From NCBI RefSeq assembly GCF_900113305.1, contig NZ_FOOW01000002.1, positions 62,001 to 126,000 of the forward strand: 64,000 nt of DNA, written 5' to 3'. This document shows, in pieces, positions 36,723-46,738 of this stretch. Position numbers and translations under genes: made by a program. Below the pieces are notes generated by a model, which was given only the letters and a program-made list of their open reading frames with translations, was not told where the DNA came from and searched no databases. This DNA is from Prevotella sp. KH2C16 (GTDB lineage: Bacteria; Bacteroidota; Bacteroidia; Bacteroidales; Bacteroidaceae). Positions within the stretch are counted from its first letter, which is position 1. Every line of letters starts with the position of its first letter.

Positions 36723-38297
36723 ATGAAATTAGAAAATAAAGAATTCGGATTTGACAACTTTTCCAGCGCAATGGAGAAGTTGAAGAATGAAGAGCATTTC
36801 GACTACCTTGTTACGATCATAGGTGAAGACTTTGGTCACGAAGAGGGACTGGGATGTATCTACATTCTGGAGAATACAGAGACTCATGAGCGCATATCGG
36901 TCAAGCAGCTGGCCAAGAGAGTGGGAGAGGACTATGTAATTCCTTCTGTTCTTAAGCTGTGGCACGATGCCGACCTGCTCGAGCGCGAGGTTTTCGATTT
37001 CCTCGGAATCAAGTTTCTCGGTCATCCGGACATGCGCCGCCTGTTCATGCGGAATGATTTTGAAGGTTACCCCCTTCGCAAGGACTTCGACATGAGCCCG
37101 GAGGCAAACCGCTTTCCGACGACTGACGAGCCGGAGTCTGACTGGACAGCGGAGTGGAATCTGACGGAAGACGGCAAGCTCGTGGAGACTCGGCATCGCC
37201 TTTTCGATGATGATGACTTCGTGATAAACTTTGGTCCTAACCACCCTTCAACCCACGGCGTGCTCCGCTTGCAGACGGTTGTGGACGGAGAGACCATCAA
37301 GCATGTCTATCCTCACCTCGGCTATATCCATCGCGGAATAGAGAAGATGATGGAAGAGATGACCTATCCCCAGACGCTTGCTTTAACCGACCGCCTTAAC
37401 TATCTGTGCGCCATGCATCATCGTCATGCCCTCGTCGGCGTGATAGAAGAGGCTCTCGGCGTAGAGTTGAGCGACCGGATTAAATACATCCGCACCATCA
37501 TGGACGAGCTCCAGCGCATTGACAATCACTTGTTGTTCCTCGGTACTTGTGCTCAGGACCTGAGTGCCCTGACCGCGTTCCTCTATTGTATGCGCGATCG
37601 CGAGCATGTGCTGAATGTCATGGAGGAGACCACCGGTGGTCGTCTGATTCAGAACTACTATCGCATCGGAGGCCTTCAGGACGACATAGACCCCAACTTC
37701 GTGGAGAATACGAAGGCTCTCTGCAAGTATCTGCGTCCGATGATTCAGGAATATCTGGATGTCTTCGGCGATAATGTCATCACCCACCAGCGCCTTGAAG
37801 GTGTTGCCCCCATGAATCAGGAAGACTGCATCAACTACGGCGTTACTGGTCCGGCGGGTCGTGCGTCAGGGTGGCACAACGATGTCCGGAAGAATCATCC
37901 TTACGCCATGTACGACAAGGTGGAGTGGAAGGAAATCGTAGGCGAGAACTGCGATTCCATGGATCGCTACATGATTCACATCTACGAGATTTACCAGAGC
38001 CTCGACATCATCGAGCAGCTCATCGATAATATCCCGGAGGGAGAGTTCTATATCAAGCAGAAGCCCATCATCAAGCTGCCCGAGGGACAGTGGTGGTTCT
38101 CCGTGGAAGGCGGTGCCGGCGAGTTCGGCGTCTATCTTGAGAGCCGCGGGGACAAGAGTCCCTATCGCGTGAAGATGCGTCCCATGGGCCTGACACTTGT
38201 CGGCGCGTTCGACAAGATGCTGAAGGGACAGAAGATAGCCGACCTCGTTGCGGCAGGAGCTTCCATCGACTTTGTCGTTCCCGACTTGGATCGTTAA
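36723..38297 (+). CDS. nuoCD: NADH-quinone oxidoreductase subunits C/D (fused)
   Basis: A 524-aa fusion of the two peripheral-arm subunits. The NuoC part is residues 1-130, with VFDFLGIKFLGHPDMRRLF and EGYPLRKDF. The NuoD part starts at about 155 (NFGPNHPSTHGVLRL) and includes the quinone-site His of that motif, YIHRGIEK, and the C-terminal DPNFVENTK, RMRPMGLTL and DFVVPDLDR. The C-D fusion is known in E. coli and other bacteria. No iron-sulfur ligands are expected. Spaced 18 bp after nuoB. Confidence 0.96.
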   Translation: MKLENKEFGFDNFSSAMEKLKNEEHFDYLVTIIGEDFGHEEGLGCIYILENTETHERISVKQLAKRVGEDYVIPSVLKLWHDADLLEREVFDFLGIKFLGHPDMRRLFMRNDFEGYPLRKDFDMSPEANRFPTTDEPESDWTAEWNLTEDGKLVETRHRLFDDDDFVINFGPNHPSTHGVLRLQTVVDGETIKHVYPHLGYIHRGIEKMMEEMTYPQTLALTDRLNYLCAMHHRHALVGVIEEALGVELSDRIKYIRTIMDELQRIDNHLLFLGTCAQDLSALTAFLYCMRDREHVLNVMEETTGGRLIQNYYRIGGLQDDIDPNFVENTKALCKYLRPMIQEYLDVFGDNVITHQRLEGVAPMNQEDCINYGVTGPAGRASGWHNDVRKNHPYAMYDKVEWKEIVGENCDSMDRYMIHIYEIYQSLDIIEQLIDNIPEGEFYIKQKPIIKLPEGQWWFSVEGGAGEFGVYLESRGDKSPYRVKMRPMGLTLVGAFDKMLKGQKIADLVAAGASIDFVVPDLDR

Positions 38298-38341
38298 TAC
38301 TAAAATTCAAAAGTTAATCCGATAAAAACAAGAAATAGAAT

Positions 38342-39430
38342 ATGTTTGATTTTAGTATAGTAACAACATGGTTCGACAACCTCCTCCGCCAGACGCTTGG
38401 CCTTGGAGATTTCTGGTCGATTCTGATTGAGTGCGTTGTCGTCGGCATCATCATCCTAATCGTGTATGCCCTCATCGCAATTGTGTTGATTTTCATGGAA
38501 CGCAAGGTCTGTGCCTACTTCCAGTGCCGCCTCGGCCCGATGCGCGTAGGCCCTTGGGGTATCTTTCAGGTTTTTGCCGATGTGCTGAAAATGCTGATAA
38601 AGGAAATCTTCTCGGTGGACAAGGCCGACAAGTTCCTTTACTATCTGGCACCGTTCCTCGTGATAATTGCCTCGGTAGGCACATTCTCTTTCCTGCCTTG
38701 GAACAAGGGAGCCTTAGTGCTTGACTTCAATGTAGGCGTGTTCCTGATTACGGCCATTTCATCCATCGGCGTGCTCGGTATCTTCATCGCAGGATGGGGG
38801 AGTAACAACAAGTACTCCGTAGTGTCGGCCATGCGTGGTGCCGTCCAGATGATTTCCTATGAGATGTCGCTTGGCCTCTGCCTGATTGCGGCTGTAGCAC
38901 TTACGGGCACAATGCAGGTAAGTGGTATCGTGGAAACGCAGACGGGTCCGTGGAACTGGCTGATCATCAAAGGACATATCCCGGCCATCATCGCTTTCCT
39001 GGTGTTCCTCGTGGCAGGAAACGCCGAGGCTAACCGCGGTCCTTTCGACATGGCGGAAGCAGAAAGTGAGCTGACGGCGGGCTATCATACGGAGTATTCC
39101 GGCATGGGATTCGGCTTCTACTATTTAGCAGAATATCTGAACCTCTTCGTAATCTCTGGTATTGCAGCCACCGTATTCCTTGGTGGATGGGCTCCGCTGA
39201 ACATCGGCATCGCGGCATTTGACAATGTGATGAACTATATTCCCGGTTTCGTCTGGTTTTTTGCCAAGACCTTTGCGGTGGTTTGGTTGCTGATGTGGGT
39301 GCGCTGGACATTCCCTCGCCTCCGTATCGACCAGATACTGAAGCTTGAGTGGAAATATCTCATGCCCCTGTCATTGGTTAATTTGGTGTTGATGACTGTA
39401 TGTGTAGCTTTCGGTTTGTACATACATTAA
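38342..39430 (+). CDS. nuoH: NADH-quinone oxidoreductase subunit H
   Basis: A 362-aa membrane subunit with eight or so helices that joins the quinone chamber to the proton-pumping arm. Diagnostic motifs are ERKVCAYFQCRLGPMRVGPWG (about residues 53-73, here with QCRLGP) and the loop EANRGPFDMAEAESELTAGYHTEYSG, whose acidic residues line the quinone channel. The end RIDQILKLEWKYLMPLSL matches the family. Confidence 0.96.
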   Translation: MFDFSIVTTWFDNLLRQTLGLGDFWSILIECVVVGIIILIVYALIAIVLIFMERKVCAYFQCRLGPMRVGPWGIFQVFADVLKMLIKEIFSVDKADKFLYYLAPFLVIIASVGTFSFLPWNKGALVLDFNVGVFLITAISSIGVLGIFIAGWGSNNKYSVVSAMRGAVQMISYEMSLGLCLIAAVALTGTMQVSGIVETQTGPWNWLIIKGHIPAIIAFLVFLVAGNAEANRGPFDMAEAESELTAGYHTEYSGMGFGFYYLAEYLNLFVISGIAATVFLGGWAPLNIGIAAFDNVMNYIPGFVWFFAKTFAVVWLLMWVRWTFPRLRIDQILKLEWKYLMPLSLVNLVLMTVCVAFGLYIH

Positions 39431-39446
39431 TAAATAAGGTATAGAA

Positions 39447-39983
39447 ATGGCAAATAATGAAAAGACATATTTCCAGGGTATTGCCGATGGCGTAAAGACC
39501 CTTGGCGTGGGTCTGAAGACCACTCTGAAGGAGTACTTCACGCCAAAGTCGACGGAGCAGTATCCTGAGAACCGCAAGACAACGCTTCATGTCAGTGCCC
39601 GCCATCGTGGCCGCTTGGTCTTCAAGCGCAATGAGGACGGCTCTTACAAGTGTACGGCTTGCACAATGTGTGAGAAGGCTTGTCCTAACGATACCATCAA
39701 GATTACCGCCCATATGGAGACTGACCCGGAAACAGGTCGCAAGAAAAAGCAACTGGACGACTACCAGTATGATCTTGGCGACTGCATGTTCTGCCAGCTC
39801 TGTGTGAATGCTTGTAACTTTGATGCTATCGAATTCACAAATGATTTCGAGAACTCTGTATTCGACCGGGAGAAACTGGTGCTTCATCTCGACAAGGAGG
39901 TGTATCAAGGGGGAAGTCTCCCTGGCCTCATCGATGGTGGAGCTCCTCTCGTTATCGGTAAGTTTAACACTAAAACCAAGTAA
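39447..39983 (+). CDS. nuoI: NADH-quinone oxidoreductase subunit I
   Basis: A 178-aa ferredoxin-type subunit carrying clusters N6a and N6b. Two complete CxxCxxCxxxC motifs are present: Cys69, 72, 75, 79 and Cys113, 116, 119, 123, each followed by Pro or Asn as usual. The preceding RHRGRLVFKRNEDG matches the family. It passes electrons to N2 in NuoB. It lies 16 bp after nuoH. Confidence 0.96.
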   Translation: MANNEKTYFQGIADGVKTLGVGLKTTLKEYFTPKSTEQYPENRKTTLHVSARHRGRLVFKRNEDGSYKCTACTMCEKACPNDTIKITAHMETDPETGRKKKQLDDYQYDLGDCMFCQLCVNACNFDAIEFTNDFENSVFDREKLVLHLDKEVYQGGSLPGLIDGGAPLVIGKFNTKTK

Positions 39984-39989
39984 TCGATT

Positions 39990-40511
39990 ATGGCGAATAT
40001 CGTAATATTTTGTATTTTGGCTGTAGTCATTCTTGGCTCAGCTGTTCTGTCGGTGATGACGACACGGATTATGCGCGCAGCCACATTCCTGCTGTTTGTC
40101 CTGTTTGGCATTGCCGGCATTTATATTCTGCTTGACTATACATTTCTCGGAGCTGCCCAGATTAGTATCTATGCGGGCGGTATCACGATGATGTATATCT
40201 TCGCTATCAACCTTGTATCCAAGAATACGCTTCAGGGACTTGTGGAAAGATTCAAGGGTACCCGTGTTTTCCAGGGTGCCTTGATTTCACTTGTAGGTCT
40301 GGGAACGGTAGTCGTAGTGTTTTTGAAGTCTCAGTTTATTACCCGTTTCACAACGGTCGAAGATGTAGAGGTTCCTATGAGCCAGATCGGTACAGCCCTT
40401 GTAGGTAGTGATAAATACCAGTATGTTTTGCCATTCGAGTTGATTTCGGTCTTCTTGCTGGCATGTATTATCGGTGGTATAATGATTGCAAGAAAGGAGG
40501 ACAAGAAATGA
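39990..40511 (+). CDS. nuoJ: NADH-quinone oxidoreductase subunit J
   Basis: A 173-aa membrane subunit with five predicted helices. The pi-bulge helix with AAQISIYAGGITMMYIFAINL is the conserved region that links the quinone chamber with the pumping modules. The stop overlaps the nuoK start (ATGA at 40508). Confidence 0.95.
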   Translation: MANIVIFCILAVVILGSAVLSVMTTRIMRAATFLLFVLFGIAGIYILLDYTFLGAAQISIYAGGITMMYIFAINLVSKNTLQGLVERFKGTRVFQGALISLVGLGTVVVVFLKSQFITRFTTVEDVEVPMSQIGTALVGSDKYQYVLPFELISVFLLACIIGGIMIARKEDKK

Positions 40512-40816
40512 TTCCTATAGAATGTTTGCTTGCGCTTGGCGCATTGTTGTTCTTTATTGGAGTGTTTGGCTTCGTTACCCGTCGTAACCTTATCGCCATG
40601 CTTATCTCCATAGAGTTGGTCTTGAACGCTGTCGACCTGAACTTCGCGGTCTTCAATCGTCTTCTCTACCCGGGACAACTTGAGGGTATGTTCTTTACTC
40701 TTTTCTCAATTGGAGTCAGCGCAGCCGAGACAGCTGTAGCTCTGGCTATTATAATTAATGTTTACCGCAACTACCACAGTGATCAGGTGAACAGTATTGA
40801 AAATATGAAATTCTAA
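40508..40816 (+). CDS. nuoK: NADH-quinone oxidoreductase subunit K
   Basis: A 102-aa membrane subunit with three helices and the two conserved intramembrane glutamates, in ISIELVLNAVDLN and AAETAVALAII. The frame extends upstream to 40463, but the Shine-Dalgarno AAGGAGG (40495-40501) and the nuoJ overlap fix the start at 40508. Confidence 0.95.
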   Translation: MIPIECLLALGALLFFIGVFGFVTRRNLIAMLISIELVLNAVDLNFAVFNRLLYPGQLEGMFFTLFSIGVSAAETAVALAIIINVYRNYHSDQVNSIENMKF

Positions 40817-40822
40817 AAGACA

Positions 40823-42790
40823 ATGGAATATAGTTATTCGTTTTTGATACTCCTTCTACCGTTCCTGAGCTTCTTGCTTTTGGGGCTTTGCGGTATGAAG
40901 ATGAAAAAGCCGGTAGCTGGTATCATTGGCACAATCGTATTGGGCGTAGTATTCGCACTCTCCTGTTATACTGCCTACAAGTATTTCTTCCAGATTGGAA
41001 GAGGTGCTGACGGTTTGTATCCTACCGTTACTGTGTTTAACTTCACATGGTTGAAGTTTACGGAACTGTTGACTTTTAATATCGGTTTCCGCCTCACACC
41101 TATTAGTGTGATGATGCTTATTGTCATCACTACGGTGAGCTTTATGGTCCACATCTACTCTTTCGGTTATATGGCGGAACGCGATGAGAACTATAAGTTT
41201 GAAGGTTATGAGAAAGGCTTCCAGCGGTTCTATGCTTTCCTTTCTCTCTTCACGATGTCCATGCTTGGCTTGGTTGTGGCAACTAACATCTTCCAGATGT
41301 ATCTGTTCTGGGAACTTGTGGGTGTTTGCTCTTATCTGCTGATTGGATTCTACTATCCAAAGCATGCAGCAGTCCATGCGTCTAAGAAGGCCTTCATAGT
41401 TACTCGTTTCGCCGACTTGTTCTTTTTGATAGGCATTCTGTTCTATAGCTTCTATGTGGGGACATTCAACTACGACCTTACTGCTGATGCATCCTTGACT
41501 GGTAAGTTGCCAGGTGCAGCATGGATCTTGCCGACGGCATTGTTCCTAATGTTCATTGGTGGTGCTGGTAAGAGTGCCATGTTCCCATTGCATATCTGGT
41601 TACCGGATGCCATGGAAGGTCCAACCCCCGTGTCTGCTTTGATTCATGCGGCTACGATGGTTGTCGCAGGTGTCTATCAGGTTGCCAGTCTGTTCCCAAT
41701 TTGGGTTCAGTATGCTCCGAATGCCTTGCATTGGGTTGCTTATATTGCAGCCTTCACCGCTTTCTATGCAGCCGCTGTAGCCTGCTGTCAGAGTGATATT
41801 AAGCGAGGCTTGGCGTTCTCTACGATTTCTCAGATAGCCTATATGCTGGTTGCTCTTGGCGTCTGTACGGCTCTTGATAACCATGAAGGCGGATTAGGTT
41901 ACATGGCAGGCATGTTCCATCTCTTTACTCACGCCATGTTCAAGGCTCTGCTGTTCCTGTGCTCAGGTGCTATCATCGTGATTATAGGTTCGAACTTCAA
42001 GGAATATATGGGTGGTCTGCATAAGTATATGCCCATCACCAACATCTGTTTTCTCATCGGATGTCTTGCCATTGCCGGCATTCCTCCGTTTGCGGGATTC
42101 TTCTCAAAGGATGAGATTATCACGGCTTGCTTCCAGTTCTCACCATTTATGGGTTACTTCATGACCTTGGTTGCTGGTATGACCGCATTCTATATGTTCC
42201 GTCTTTACTATGTGATATTCTGGGGACAGTCTTACTATGAACTGGATCCGGAGCACCGTCGCCGTCCGAAGGAAGTCCCGTTCATTATGTGGGGACCTCT
42301 TGCATTCCTCTCTATCGTGTCTGTCTTTGCAGGCTGGATATTGAATCCATGGGGCTCGTTTGGCAGCTTTGTCTCTGCGACGGGTGAAGCCTATCATATT
42401 CATCTGGACACCCAGGTAGCAGCTACAAGTATTGTTGTCGCTGTTATCGGGATAGCCCTTGCTACTTATATGTATGCACCTAAGAAGACGCCTCTTGCCG
42501 ACACCCTTGCTGCAAAGATGCCGCGTTTGCATCGAGCAGCCTTGAATCGTTTCTATATTGACGATGCTTGGCAGTTCTTTACGCACAAGATTGTATTCGG
42601 TCTGTTCTCCAAGCCGATTGCCTGGTTCGACCGTCATGTCGTTGATGGTGCCATGAACTTCTTGGCATGGAGCACGCAGGAGGCTGGCGAGACCATCCGT
42701 CCTTGGCAGAGTGGCGATGTTCGTCAGTATGCTGTATGGTTCCTTACGGGTAGTGTTGCCTTAACATTAATCTTACTTTGTATTTTATAA
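40823..42790 (+). CDS. nuoL: NADH-quinone oxidoreductase subunit L
   Basis: A 655-aa antiporter-like proton-pumping subunit with about 14-16 membrane helices. Marks are WELVGVCSYLLIGFY with its key Glu, GKSAMFPLHIWLPDAMEGPTPVSALIHAATMV with the pump lysine, and HAMFKALLFLCSGA. The C-terminal section (about 560-655) forms the long lateral helix and last anchor. 6 bp after nuoK. Confidence 0.96.
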   Translation: MEYSYSFLILLLPFLSFLLLGLCGMKMKKPVAGIIGTIVLGVVFALSCYTAYKYFFQIGRGADGLYPTVTVFNFTWLKFTELLTFNIGFRLTPISVMMLIVITTVSFMVHIYSFGYMAERDENYKFEGYEKGFQRFYAFLSLFTMSMLGLVVATNIFQMYLFWELVGVCSYLLIGFYYPKHAAVHASKKAFIVTRFADLFFLIGILFYSFYVGTFNYDLTADASLTGKLPGAAWILPTALFLMFIGGAGKSAMFPLHIWLPDAMEGPTPVSALIHAATMVVAGVYQVASLFPIWVQYAPNALHWVAYIAAFTAFYAAAVACCQSDIKRGLAFSTISQIAYMLVALGVCTALDNHEGGLGYMAGMFHLFTHAMFKALLFLCSGAIIVIIGSNFKEYMGGLHKYMPITNICFLIGCLAIAGIPPFAGFFSKDEIITACFQFSPFMGYFMTLVAGMTAFYMFRLYYVIFWGQSYYELDPEHRRRPKEVPFIMWGPLAFLSIVSVFAGWILNPWGSFGSFVSATGEAYHIHLDTQVAATSIVVAVIGIALATYMYAPKKTPLADTLAAKMPRLHRAALNRFYIDDAWQFFTHKIVFGLFSKPIAWFDRHVVDGAMNFLAWSTQEAGETIRPWQSGDVRQYAVWFLTGSVALTLILLCIL

Positions 42791-42793
42791 CCT

Positions 42794-44299
42794 ATGAGTA
42801 TACTAACATTATTTGTAGTAATTCCCGTCCTGATGCTGGTCGGCCTTTGGCTCACCCGTAACTTGAATCAGGTTCGTGGTGTGATGGTGGCAGGTTCCAG
42901 CGCATTGCTTCTGCTGGCAATCTATCTTACCGTTACTTTTGTTCAGATGCGTCATGCCGGCAATACTGATCCTATGCTCTTTACCTATAGCATACCTTGG
43001 TTTGCTCCACTCAATATCGCATATAGCGTGGGGGTTGATGGCATATCGGTTGTCATGATACTGCTCTCTGCTATTATCGTGTTTACGGGCACCTTCGCAT
43101 CCTGGCAGGTGATTCCCAACCATAAAGAGTTTTTCCTCTGGTTCACACTCTTGAGTTCGGGCGTGTTCGGTTTCTTTATCTCTACGGACATGTTCACCAT
43201 GTTCATGTTCTACGAGGTAGCATTGATTCCGATGTACCTGCTCATTGGTGTCTGGGGCACGGGAGCCAAGGAGTATTCGGCCATGAAGCTTACCTTGATG
43301 CTGATGGGTGGTTCTGCCCTTCTCATCATCGGTATCCTTGCCATTTATTTCGGAAGTGGTGCCACCACGATGAATGTAAATGAGATTGCCGCCATGGCTA
43401 ATATCCCGGTGGTAGTACAGAAGACATTCTTTCCGTTTGTGTTCATCGGATTTGGAGTCCTCGGTGCCCTTTTCCCATTCCACACATGGTCTCCCGATGG
43501 TCATGCCAGTGCTCCTACGGCAGTTTCCATGCTCCATGCAGGCGTATTGATGAAGCTGGGAGGCTACGGATGCTTCCGCATCGCCATGTATTTGATGCCC
43601 GAGGCACTTGACACATGGGCGCCAGTATTCCTTGTGCTGACAACTATTTCGGTGGTTTATGGTGCTCTTTCTGCATGTGTGCAGACCGACTTGAAGTATA
43701 TCAATGCCTATTCTTCGGTTTCCCACTGCGGCATGGTGCTTTTCGCATTGTTGATGATGACGCAGACAGCCATTACCGGTGCCATCCTTCAGATGCTTTC
43801 CCATGGTTTGATGACAGCACTTTTCTTTGCCGTTATCGGAATGATTTATCATCGTGCCGGGACTCGTGATGTGCGCTATCTGGGTGGTTTGATGAAGGTC
43901 ATGCCTTTCTTGGGCGTAGCTTATATGATTGCCGGTCTGGCCAATCTGGGCTTGCCGGGTTTCTCAGGGTTCGTTGCCGAGATGAGTATTTTCGTCGGTT
44001 CGTTCGAGAATGCGGATACTTTTCATCGTGTAGCTACGATTGCGGCTTGTACTTCTATTGTGATTACGGCTGTCTATATCCTTCGTGTATGCGGCAAGAT
44101 CTTGTATCAGAAGATTCCCAATCCTGAGTTTTTGAAACTCCACGATGCGTCTTGGGATGAGCGCATTGCCGTTGCGGGATTGATATTCTGCGTTGCCGGC
44201 CTTGGCTTGGCACCGTTCTGGGCACAGGAGGTCATCTATGATGCCGTCGGCCCTCTTATGGAGCATATTGGTCAGTTTGCGTCAGTTGCAAGTCTGTAA
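42794..44299 (+). CDS. nuoM: NADH-quinone oxidoreductase subunit M
   Basis: A 501-aa antiporter-like pumping subunit with about 14 helices. Marks are FYEVALIPMYLLIGVWG with the pump Glu, FPFHTWSPDGHASAPTAVSMLHAGVLMKLGGYG, and SVSHCGMVLFALL. It begins 3 bp after the nuoL stop and ends 28 bp before nuoN. Confidence 0.96.
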   Translation: MSILTLFVVIPVLMLVGLWLTRNLNQVRGVMVAGSSALLLLAIYLTVTFVQMRHAGNTDPMLFTYSIPWFAPLNIAYSVGVDGISVVMILLSAIIVFTGTFASWQVIPNHKEFFLWFTLLSSGVFGFFISTDMFTMFMFYEVALIPMYLLIGVWGTGAKEYSAMKLTLMLMGGSALLIIGILAIYFGSGATTMNVNEIAAMANIPVVVQKTFFPFVFIGFGVLGALFPFHTWSPDGHASAPTAVSMLHAGVLMKLGGYGCFRIAMYLMPEALDTWAPVFLVLTTISVVYGALSACVQTDLKYINAYSSVSHCGMVLFALLMMTQTAITGAILQMLSHGLMTALFFAVIGMIYHRAGTRDVRYLGGLMKVMPFLGVAYMIAGLANLGLPGFSGFVAEMSIFVGSFENADTFHRVATIAACTSIVITAVYILRVCGKILYQKIPNPEFLKLHDASWDERIAVAGLIFCVAGLGLAPFWAQEVIYDAVGPLMEHIGQFASVASL

Positions 44300-44327
44300 A
44301 TGAAATAATATTTTAAGTTTTGAAACG

Positions 44328-45815
44328 ATGAATTATTCACAATTCCTAAATATGGTTCCTGAGGTAACACTGGTTGTTATCATGGTGATTGTCTTCATTG
44401 CAGACTTTATGACTGCTCGCAAGCCCATTTTGGTGAGTGCGGAGAATGGCGGGACCGCTCCCGATCAGTCTCGTCCGTTCTTTAATGCGCTCGTTGTATT
44501 ATTGATGGCTGCCCACCTTGTTATCAATATCTTCCCGACAGCAGAGGCTTCCACATTTGGCGGAATGTATGTAACGAATGAGATTGTCGGGGTTATCAAG
44601 ACCATTCTTGCCTTGGGCACACTCATTGTGCTGATTCAGGCGCGTGAATGGTTGCAGCGTCCGGACACTACTTTCAAGGAAGGCGAGTTTTATATGCTCG
44701 TTATTTCCACGCTCCTTGGCATGAACATGATGGTAAGCGCCAACCACTTCCTTCTGTTCTTCCTGGGACTTGAACTGGCTTCCGTGCCGATGGCATGTCT
44801 TGTGGCACTCGACAAGTATCGCCATAATTCCGCTGAGGCCGGTGCAAAGTTCATCCTTACGGCTACATTCTCAAGTGGCGTGATGCTCTATGGCATCAGT
44901 TTTGTCTATGGTGCGGTAGGCACGCTCTATTTCGATGATGTGGCAATGCGGATAACCGTAACGCCCATGACGATTATCGGAATGGTATTCTTCTTTAGCG
45001 GACTTGGTTTCAAGATTTCCCTCGTGCCGTTCCATTTCTGGACAGCGGATACCTATCAGGGAGCTCCCACCACCGTTACGGGTTATCTTTCTGTCGTTTC
45101 CAAGGGTGCCGCTGCATTTGCATTGTGTGCAATCTTGATGAAGGTATTTGCCCCGATGACGGTTTATTGGCAGTACATGCTTATGATTGTAGTCGTTCTT
45201 TCCATTACGGTTGCCAACCTCTTTGCCATTCATCAGAGTGATTTGAAACGCTTCATGGCTTTCAGTTCAATCTCTCAGGCTGGATATATCATGTTGGCCG
45301 TGATTGGCGACAACACGATGAGTGCCGTAGCTTTGTCTTACTATGTATTGGTCTATGTCGTTGCCAACTTGGCCGTCTTCACCATCATCAGTTCGGTTGA
45401 AGAGCATAATAACGGTACGGTAGAGATAGATAGCTATAATGGATTTTATAAAACCAATCCCCGTTTGGCATTCCTGATGACCTTGGCCTTGTTCTCGCTG
45501 GGAGGTATTCCTCCTTTCGCGGGGATGTTCTCTAAGTTCTTCGTGTTCATGGCAGCGGTAAAGGGTGCGGAGATTACCACGACCGTTGGTGCTTTGGCCT
45601 ATGCCACGGTATTCATCGCGTTGATTAATACGGTGATCTCACTCTACTACTATCTGCTCATTGTGAAGGCAATGTTCATCAAGCATAGCGATAACCCGTT
45701 GCCCGCCTTTGAAAGCGCCGCGTCAACCAAACTGGCTCTTGCCATCTGTACGGTGGGCGTTGTCCTCTTCGGTGTTTGCAGTGGTGTTTACAACTGGATA
45801 TCAGTAGCAATATAA
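44328..45815 (+). CDS. nuoN: NADH-quinone oxidoreductase subunit N
   Basis: A 495-aa antiporter-like pumping subunit. Marks are LFFLGLELASVPMACLVAL with its Glu, GLGFKISLVPFHFWTADTYQGAPTTVTGYLS with the pump lysine, and SSISQAGYIMLAVI. It is the last gene of the operon, followed by a strong terminator at 45864. nuoE, nuoF and nuoG are absent, so this is an 11-subunit complex whose electron donor is not NADH via NuoF. Confidence 0.96.
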   Translation: MNYSQFLNMVPEVTLVVIMVIVFIADFMTARKPILVSAENGGTAPDQSRPFFNALVVLLMAAHLVINIFPTAEASTFGGMYVTNEIVGVIKTILALGTLIVLIQAREWLQRPDTTFKEGEFYMLVISTLLGMNMMVSANHFLLFFLGLELASVPMACLVALDKYRHNSAEAGAKFILTATFSSGVMLYGISFVYGAVGTLYFDDVAMRITVTPMTIIGMVFFFSGLGFKISLVPFHFWTADTYQGAPTTVTGYLSVVSKGAAAFALCAILMKVFAPMTVYWQYMLMIVVVLSITVANLFAIHQSDLKRFMAFSSISQAGYIMLAVIGDNTMSAVALSYYVLVYVVANLAVFTIISSVEEHNNGTVEIDSYNGFYKTNPRLAFLMTLALFSLGGIPPFAGMFSKFFVFMAAVKGAEITTTVGALAYATVFIALINTVISLYYYLLIVKAMFIKHSDNPLPAFESAASTKLALAICTVGVVLFGVCSGVYNWISVAI

Positions 45816-45863
45816 TGAATTGTTTTTAGCCATTTGGTTAGGAATGGTTGATATAGCAAAACA

Positions 45864-45901
45864 AAAAGATAGATGTCCGATAAGAGGCATCTATCTTTTT
45901 T
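45864..45901 (+). terminator. Terminator of the nuo operon
   Basis: A perfect 13-bp stem (45864-45876 with 45889-45901) and a 12-nt loop, with A-rich left arm and T-run at the right. It lies 48 bp after the nuoN stop. Confidence 0.85.
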
Positions 45902-45924
45902 CTCCATAAAATCAGAGCAAGCAA

Positions 45925-46632
45925 ATGATAGATTTCAGTCAGGTAAGACTTCTGGCCTTTGATGCCGACGACACCCTTTGGGACTGCCAGAACCATTTTG
46001 ATCGTGCAGAGGAGGAATACGCTGGGATTCTCGAGTCCTATCGCTCAGAGGGACAGCCGGCTCCCCGTGAGGCTCTTTTTGAGGTCGAAAGCAGGAACAT
46101 GCCACTATTGGGCTATGGCTGCAAGGCTTTTGCCATTTCGCTCATAGAGAATGCCATAGAGTATTCCCGTCATCGGATTTCTGCCTCGGAAATGGCAAGA
46201 ATCATTGAATTAGGAAAGGTCTTGCTAAATCTTCCGGCTACTCCGTTGGAGGGAGTAGAGGATACCCTCAGAGAACTTCATCACTTGCATAGATACTGGC
46301 TGGTGGTCTTTACCAAAGGCGAGATTCTTGATCAGGAAAACAAGCTCCGCCGTTCCGGCCTTCTGCCATATTTTGATGATGTCGTGATAGTATCTGACAA
46401 AACGCCTGAAAGTTATCAGAAGCTTTGTGCCCGGCATGGTGTAGGGCTGGAAGAAATGCTCATGATAGGTAATTCTTTTAAGAGCGATGTCGCTCCGGTA
46501 TTGCAGTTGGGTGGCAATGCCATCTATATACCGTTCGACGCAGTATGGCAACATGAGGTTGTGGACGAGTATGACCATTCCCGACTGTGCCGGGTCGACA
46601 AGTTCGCCGATATTCTCGCTTATTTGAAATAA
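45925..46632 (+). CDS. HAD-superfamily hydrolase
   Basis: A 235-aa cytoplasmic phosphatase-like enzyme. Motif I is AFDADDTLWD (nucleophile Asp13, acid/base Asp15), motif II Thr is in VVFTKG, motif III Lys in VSDKTPESY and motif IV is GNSFKSDV. A helical cap (about 20-100) marks subfamily I. Substrate unknown. No TAnnTTTG box was found in the short gap after the nuo terminator. Confidence 0.88.
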   Translation: MIDFSQVRLLAFDADDTLWDCQNHFDRAEEEYAGILESYRSEGQPAPREALFEVESRNMPLLGYGCKAFAISLIENAIEYSRHRISASEMARIIELGKVLLNLPATPLEGVEDTLRELHHLHRYWLVVFTKGEILDQENKLRRSGLLPYFDDVVIVSDKTPESYQKLCARHGVGLEEMLMIGNSFKSDVAPVLQLGGNAIYIPFDAVWQHEVVDEYDHSRLCRVDKFADILAYLK

Positions 46633-46689
46633 TTGCGTCAGAGGTGTGATTTTTGGATGAATATACTTGCGGAATTCAAGAATTAACCG

Positions 46690-46697
46690 TAAATTTG
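46690..46697 (+). promoter_or_regulatory. -7 promoter box of the Gate-domain gene
   Basis: TAAATTTG fits TAnnTTTG, 41 bp upstream of the ATG at 46739. Confidence 0.55.
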
Positions 46698-46738
46698 CTG
46701 CGTTATAATTGTCTGAAAACTAAAAACCTTGTTGCAAG

